The position numbers were made by a program, and so were the translations under genes. From assembly GCA_017993835.1 (NCBI GenBank), contig JAGOLX010000019.1, positions 1 through 64,000 of the forward strand: 64,000 bases of DNA, written 5' to 3'. Shown one piece after another: positions 60,301-64,000 of this stretch. Under the pieces are notes generated by a model. It was given only the letters and a program-made list of their open reading frames with translations, was not told the origin of the DNA and searched no databases. The first letter of the stretch is position 1; each line of letters begins with the position of its first letter. This stretch comes from Phycisphaerae bacterium (GTDB taxonomy: Bacteria; Planctomycetota; Phycisphaerae; Sedimentisphaerales; Anaerobacaceae).

Positions 60301-62674
60301 CGGCCTGCTTCGCTACGACACGCGAGCTCGGGCCGTGGCGACCCTTTTCTGGCACGCCGGCCGCATCCCCGCGGAGGAGAAGGCGATCCTTCGGGCTCGA
60401 ATCACAGGCATGGGATACGTCCAGGCTCTGTTCGGCTCCGGCGATGCCCAAGCCGGCTACATCGCGGAGATCAAGGCGCAGCTCGACCTGTTCGCCCAGG
60501 CTACACGGCTCCTTGAGCCCTCGCTTGTCCAGGAAGCCGCGGAATACCTTTTCTATGAACTGGCGGGCGAGGATGAGTTCGTCCTGAGCCAGACCGCTCG
60601 CGACCTCAAGGACGAGTTGGAGAGATGCCTGACCAAGCGGGGGTTTGCCGACAGCCTCAAGAAATCCACGCAGGCGCTGAGCCAGGATCCAGTGAATAGT
60701 TTCCGCCTGGTTGCCGACTGGGCCCGGTCGTACCTTGTCGACGTGGGCCAGGGACACCGGCGTGAGTATGCCGAGGAAGTCGCGGCGCTACTGATGCCGG
60801 GATTGGGCGTGAAATGGACGGTGATTCCGGCGGGCGTCGAACGGGACCTCGCCGGTATGGCGGGCTCGCACCCGCGAATCGAGCAGGGGGGATGCCGCAT
60901 CAACTACTGCCACTTCATGGCGCGTCTCCAGCGTCATGAGCAGCACGTCGCGCCGCGGTTCGCCCAGTATGTCAAGTGCCGCAACGCGGTTGTCGAGCGA
61001 TACAGCAGGGACCTGCATCTCGACGAGTTCCAGCCGCACGTGCTCACGACCTTCGTGCGGAACACGCTCATCGACAAGATCTACCTGCCTCTGATCGGAG
61101 CCAATCTCGCCAAGCAGATCGGCGCCGCAGGCCAGGAGAAACGGACCGATCGGCAGGGCCTGCTCCTGCTCATCTCCCCGCCCGGCTACGGCAAGACCAC
61201 GCTCCTGGAGTACGTCGCCAACCGCCTGGGCCTGACGTTCGTCAAGATCAACGGTCCCGCAGTGGGCAGCCGGGTGGTCTCCCTCGATCCGGCGGAAGCG
61301 CCGAACGCCGCCGCACGCGAGGAGCTGATGAAGCTCAATCTCGCCCTGGAGATGGGCGACAACATCATGATCTACGTGGACGACATCCAGCACACGAATC
61401 CCGAGTTCCTCCAGAAGTTCATCTCGCTGTGCGACGCGCAGAGACGGATCGAGGGCGTCTATCGCGGCCGGGCGCGGACCTACGACCTGCGTGGCAAACG
61501 CGCCTGTGTCGTCATGGCGGGCAACCCCTACACCGAGAGCGGCAAGCGATTCCGCATCCCCGATATGCTCGCCAACCGCGCCGACACGTACAACATCGGC
61601 GACATCGTGGGCGACAACTACGACCAGTTCGTCCTGAGCTACGTCGAGAACTGCCTGACCTCCAATCCCGTTCTGGAGAAGCTGACCCGACGGAGCCATC
61701 GGGACGCCTGCACGATCCTCCAGATCGCCGAGACCGGCCAACGCGAGGGACTCGATTTCGAGGGCAACTACACCGCGGAGGAGGTCCAGGAGTACGTTGC
61801 GGTGATGAAGAAGCTCCTGGTCGTCCGCGACGTGGTGCTCAAGGTCAATCGCGAGTACATCCGCTCGGCAGGGCAGGCGGACGAGTACCGAACGGAGCCG
61901 CCGTTCCTGCTCCAAGGGTCGTACCGCAATATGAACCGCATCGCGGAGAGGGTCCTGGCGGTCATGAACGATGAGGAACTCTGGACGCTCATCCACTCGA
62001 CGTACGAGCAGGACGCCCAGATGCTCACCAGCGGCGCCGAGTCGAACCTCCTGAAGTTCCGCGAGCTGACCGGGCGGCTCAACGCAGAACAGGCGCATCG
62101 CTGGGCCGAGATCAAGAAGACGTTTGGCCGCAATCTTCTCCTGGGCGGCGACAGCGACGACAAGATCGGCAAGATCGTCCGGCAGTTGAACGCCTTCACG
62201 GCCGGTCTGGACTCGATCAAGGAGGTCCTCGCCGACGGCGTCACCGCCATGCGGCAGCCTGCGGCGGGCGATGGTTCCAAGGCGGCGGCGGAAGACGTCC
62301 TCGCCAGGATGGACCAGCTCATCGCGGGACTCAAACGTCAGCAGACCGAACAGGCCGCATCGGAGAAGGCCAAGGACGCGGAAGAGACCGCCCGCGATGC
62401 CCGTACGCTGGTTGCCGTGCTGGAGGAGCAGTTCCGCGCCATGGAGACCTGGCTGCTTCCGATGACGCACGGGGACAAGGCCCAGAAGGATCAGGTCATC
62501 GGCCAGTTGATGGAGCGATTCGAGATCATGGTCCGCGGGTACAACCGCCTGATTGACGTCCTGCGAAGCCATCGACAGGATTCAACCGAGAAGCCTGTGC
62601 CGCAGCAGCCCCAGGTCTTCAAGGGCCCGCCCAAGACGAAACGCAAGACGCCGCCCTCCGACCGGAACGCATGA
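57335..62674 (+). CDS. Giant DUF3686/AAA-type ATPase ('DNA repair ATPase' family)
   Basis: This 1779-residue protein starts at the ATG at 57335, eight bases after GAGG; a GTG two codons earlier is possible. Residues ~1-440 form a beta-rich N-terminal region (ISTANNCVPRDMVPVGDRF, MIFRVGREVVDIKAFKWL, DDMVFEKRLDSPNGEDYLYV). A long coiled-coil zone follows (~490-850: DEYEKVVRTKANTKAEIDKV, LSRLCVEFLLKPESLDPYRK), then a mixed region, and an AAA ATPase at ~1270-1500 with Walker A SPPGYGKTT (K1287) and Walker B IMIYVDDIQH (D1349, D1350), and a sensor-like MAGNPYTESGKRF. The C-terminus is again coiled coil. The name 'DNA repair' is historical; the partnership with YqiJ/flotillin suggests a membrane-linked stress or remodelling function. 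Confidence 0.85.
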   Translation: METNGTGEKAAEAQDQGPIRNGTYEILRNRLASHGKELRVRLDKLNQARKAVFGGVDTRLLSSQRISTANNCVPRDMVPVGDRFIFGYNVFVGLRAETKLEDVFAIYQWKGGAFVSCPLDAIRDPQFETDFKNLYRYYRKTVFAKFSVIGHHLYMIFRVGREVVDIKAFKWLIEGNTLQYVDARSEHECGFPAQHQFEWRRTTQDMIRQGKNPHISIEDRVFVETIGGDLTIKIENNTETGKGIYSEPVDNADQTLNDAEIYYAVIGNVIVLKVRPYEEKRFRYFLYNEKVRKAIRLDAIEQACLLLPEDHGLIFAKGYYLQTGEIKQFELQTDDMVFEKRLDSPNGEDYLYVFHNRHVGVYILLSYNLIEQKVGTPVVCNGYSLFEDGMLVHFRADSEAKRHHVLQLWQTPYYGPDFHVPVKQETELYKIGNRDIVRCMAECTEILALAGREETYLNLYLDIARKAEEIQDAYFWIASPETFHLDEPLAGIRQAAQAAVDEYEKVVRTKANTKAEIDKVVGTVREIIAALDYDHIDEIGEYVEHLTRLRAIRGTIISLRDLRYADVETITSLEKEVAEHTEKLSRLCVEFLLKPESLDPYRKTAEEQKQRVPDLAKVADAKQLQQQVAETAAGLEMLTDVVSNLKIEDATQTIAVIDHISLVYSQVNQVKSALTNRLKELGRVEGRAEFTSQLKLIDQSVISYLDVCDTPEKCQEYLTKAMVQLETLEGKFADFDEFIVQLTEKREEVCDAFESRKVRLLAERNQRASALMASAERILKGVTNRVRTLTEIDQINGYFASDLMIDRVRETIEQLKALGDAVKAEDIANRLKTIHQDTIRQLKDKQALYEDDDRIIRLGNHRFAVNRQPLEGTVVQKDGRLCFHLTGTGFFEPMEDQTLEQTRDVWDLTLVSETPEVYRAEYLAFKMFQSLLAGPAADMEAVRALPPAEVLTRVQSFMGPRYDEGYIKGVHDHDAAMILWALLDIRSTAGLLRYDTRARAVATLFWHAGRIPAEEKAILRARITGMGYVQALFGSGDAQAGYIAEIKAQLDLFAQATRLLEPSLVQEAAEYLFYELAGEDEFVLSQTARDLKDELERCLTKRGFADSLKKSTQALSQDPVNSFRLVADWARSYLVDVGQGHRREYAEEVAALLMPGLGVKWTVIPAGVERDLAGMAGSHPRIEQGGCRINYCHFMARLQRHEQHVAPRFAQYVKCRNAVVERYSRDLHLDEFQPHVLTTFVRNTLIDKIYLPLIGANLAKQIGAAGQEKRTDRQGLLLLISPPGYGKTTLLEYVANRLGLTFVKINGPAVGSRVVSLDPAEAPNAAAREELMKLNLALEMGDNIMIYVDDIQHTNPEFLQKFISLCDAQRRIEGVYRGRARTYDLRGKRACVVMAGNPYTESGKRFRIPDMLANRADTYNIGDIVGDNYDQFVLSYVENCLTSNPVLEKLTRRSHRDACTILQIAETGQREGLDFEGNYTAEEVQEYVAVMKKLLVVRDVVLKVNREYIRSAGQADEYRTEPPFLLQGSYRNMNRIAERVLAVMNDEELWTLIHSTYEQDAQMLTSGAESNLLKFRELTGRLNAEQAHRWAEIKKTFGRNLLLGGDSDDKIGKIVRQLNAFTAGLDSIKEVLADGVTAMRQPAAGDGSKAAAEDVLARMDQLIAGLKRQQTEQAASEKAKDAEETARDARTLVAVLEEQFRAMETWLLPMTHGDKAQKDQVIGQLMERFEIMVRGYNRLIDVLRSHRQDSTEKPVPQQPQVFKGPPKTKRKTPPSDRNA

Positions 62675-62705
62675 TGGGGAGTTGGCGTCGAGACGACGGC
62701 GAGGC

Positions 62706-62789
62706 TCGCAGTGTGCCCGTAAGGGCATATCTTCGTGCATGAGGAGAATAGCGCCTTACGGCGTCACTATGAGCAGGCTGGCGGCGAGC
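62706..62789 (+). repeat. REP/BIME-like dispersed repeat, copy 2
   Basis: This is the partner of 1222-1303 in the same orientation: arms 62711-62734 (GTGTGCCCGTAAGGGCATAT) and 62743-62767 (ending CGCC-TTAC-GGCG-TCAC), inverted to each other. It lies 31 bases after the stop of the giant ATPase gene and may shape the end of that transcript. Confidence 0.65.
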
Positions 62790-62862
62790 AGCATGTGTGT
62801 CGTGCAGGCTGCATGAACGCTCTTGTCGCCTCCCGTGGAGTGACGGGGCGTTGTCCGCGCTC

Positions 62863-62948
62863 TGTCATTCCTGCGTCAAGCAGGAATCCAGGAACCTTGG
62901 GACCAGGCGCGACCTGGGGAGTGGATTCCCGCTTGCGCGGGAATGACA
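62863..62948. repeat. dRS3-like palindromic repeat (ATTCC...GGAAT units)
   Basis: Left unit TGTCATTCCTGCGTCAAGCA (62863 on, closing GGAATCCA at 62890) and right unit TGGATTCCCGCTTGCGCGGG (62922 on, closing AATGACA at 62948) are inverted to each other and each is a hairpin. Similar 'GTCATTCCCG..CGGGAAT' repeats are common in many bacterial genomes and are used by some phages and recombination systems. Confidence 0.75.
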
Positions 62949-63112
62949 ATCCACGGCCACCATGAACCTCCATCGTGTGCACGCAAATACGGACATGCAG
63001 GCTGTCGCGCACCATCTTCATCTCCCACGTTGACTTCGTCTGTCCGGGCGATTACCCTGGACGCATGTGGAGAACCATACCGACAATGCATTTCTATAGC
63101 GGAGATCGTGCC

Positions 63113-64000
63113 ATGAAGGCTCGAAGGACGACGGCATTTGCTCTTGTCACGACGGTGTGTCTGTGGAATATCGCTGCGACAGGCGCCGCGGAGGACTATT
63201 CCCAGGGGATTCTTGACCGAAGAGCGGTTATGGAGTCGGCCGCCGGCGCGACGCTGGAAGCCCATCCCAACGCCGACCTGGTCCATGTCGATGATTATAC
63301 CCGAACCGTGTACGAGCCGGACGGCACAGGCGTTTCCTGGTCCGACAGCTACACAAAGGTCCTCACCGAGAAAGGGCGGCGAGAGCAACAGAACATGGCG
63401 TTTCAGTTCACCTTGCCCTACGGCCGGACCACGGTGAGACTGCTCGAACTGATCCGGCCCGACGGGTCGGTCGTTCCCATCGACATCGACAAGCAGAGCA
63501 AGGTGATGATCGATCGCTCCCAGATGGGCTCGAACATCTACGATCCCAACAGCAAAGTCCTCCAGGTCGGCGTCCCCGGCGTTCAGATCGGCGACGTGGT
63601 CCATGTCGTTGTGTGCGACGAGACGCTCCGGCGGTACATGCCAGGGACATGGGATGATTATCAGGTCTTCGAGTCCACCTCGCCGATCCTGCACGCGGTG
63701 TACGAGGTGCATGCGCCCAAGGGGCGCCCTCTGGCGAGCATCGCCCTGCGAGACGAGGTCAAAGGCACGGTCACACACAGCAAGACCGAACACGATGGGC
63801 GGATCGTCTACCGCTGGGAGGTATCGAACGTGCCGCGATTCTACGCCGAGCCGGACATGCCGCCGGCGTATACGGTCGTCCAGCGTCTGCTGGTCAGTAC
63901 GCTGCCGGACTGGAAGGCGATCTCGAGCTGGTACTGGCGATTGTGTCAGTCCCACCTCGACGCCACGACGCCGGCGATGCAGGAGATGGTGGACAAGCTG
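63113..64000 (+). CDS. DUF3857/transglutaminase-like secreted protein (3' end outside window)
   Basis: The frame runs from the ATG at 63113 (after GCGGAGA) to the window end, 296 residues so far. Signal peptide TAFALVTTVCLWNIAATGAA. Residues ~45-230 match the DUF3857 domain that precedes transglutaminase-like domains: VHVDDYTRTVYEPDGTGVSW, YTKVLTEKGRREQQNMAFQF, LLELIRPDGSVVPIDI, GVQIGDVVHVVVCDETLRRY, FESTSPILHAVYEVHAPKGR. The last visible part, LPDWKAISSWYWRLCQSHLD, is the usual lead into the transglutaminase domain, not yet reached. Function is unknown; such proteins are exported and may cross-link or cleave proteins. Codon use matches the neighbours. Confidence 0.85.
   Translation, partial: MKARRTTAFALVTTVCLWNIAATGAAEDYSQGILDRRAVMESAAGATLEAHPNADLVHVDDYTRTVYEPDGTGVSWSDSYTKVLTEKGRREQQNMAFQFTLPYGRTTVRLLELIRPDGSVVPIDIDKQSKVMIDRSQMGSNIYDPNSKVLQVGVPGVQIGDVVHVVVCDETLRRYMPGTWDDYQVFESTSPILHAVYEVHAPKGRPLASIALRDEVKGTVTHSKTEHDGRIVYRWEVSNVPRFYAEPDMPPAYTVVQRLLVSTLPDWKAISSWYWRLCQSHLDATTPAMQEMVDKL

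Noticed and set aside
1-64000. CRISPR arrays, prophage genes or intact insertion sequences
   Set aside because: No regularly spaced direct repeats, no phage structural or integrase genes and no transposase were found on either strand.

Overview
The window is about 62% GC and reads as one contiguous piece of chromosome. It most resembles a member of the Planctomycetota, class Phycisphaerae (Sedimentisphaerales-like). This is an inference from gene content: secreted proteins ending in a PEP-CTERM-like 'PAPGA/PVPGA + membrane segment + Arg-rich' tail, PadR regulators paired with HAAS-domain membrane proteins, Tat-exported sugar-related proteins, large discoidin/LamG/PA14 secreted proteins, a very short bS21, and pseudopilin-like C-termini. 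No rRNA, tRNA, CRISPR array, prophage or intact insertion sequence was found.

Layout. 1-908: 3' end of mfd. 1456-7109: a PadR regulator with its own promoter/operator, then three tandem paralogous HAAS-domain membrane proteins. 7212-13045: a carbohydrate locus with a Tat-exported fucose-isomerase-like protein, a GH30-like glycosidase, and a TRAP transporter whose large permease DctM is fused in frame to the binding protein DctP. 13261-17229: housekeeping genes rpsU, hflX, two cold-shock genes and mltA. 17852-21000: two PEP-CTERM-like proteins with long leaders and an acyl-ACP thioesterase. 21097-27466: a CxxCH/PD40/TPR protein, a UvrD-type helicase, a Tat-exported lactonase-like propeller and a degenerate MNT protein. 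27801-31004: a Wza-like export lipoprotein, a membrane protein and two sorting-tail proteins. 31487-38059: a Nudix hydrolase and two big secreted paralogues. 38329-40322: a sodium:solute symporter with two tiny membrane partners. 40386-54347: a DegT aminotransferase, GH2, a frameshifted anchored protein, a second PadR-HAAS pair, an alpha-toroid protein, a C-S lyase, a nitroreductase, an SGNH hydrolase and GH78. 54637-62674: a three-gene operon of YqiJ-like protein, flotillin and a 1779-residue DUF3686/AAA ATPase. 63113-end: the start of a DUF3857 transglutaminase-like protein.

How the genes work together. Much of the window serves capture and breakdown of complex glycans: secreted binding proteins, GH2, GH30-like and GH78 enzymes, TRAP and SSS uptake. 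Two independent PadR-HAAS modules probably sense envelope state. Both PadR promoters carry a palindrome containing ATGCATA, which suggests related autoregulatory operators.

The most unusual observations are: the DctM-DctP fusion; the YqiJ-flotillin-AAA operon; the tripled HAAS genes, which share a ~330-bp near-identical repeat; a 74-bp perfect palindrome inserted in frame in the GH2 gene, with a relative that supplies the stop codons of two convergent genes; and at least four families of dispersed palindromic repeats between genes.
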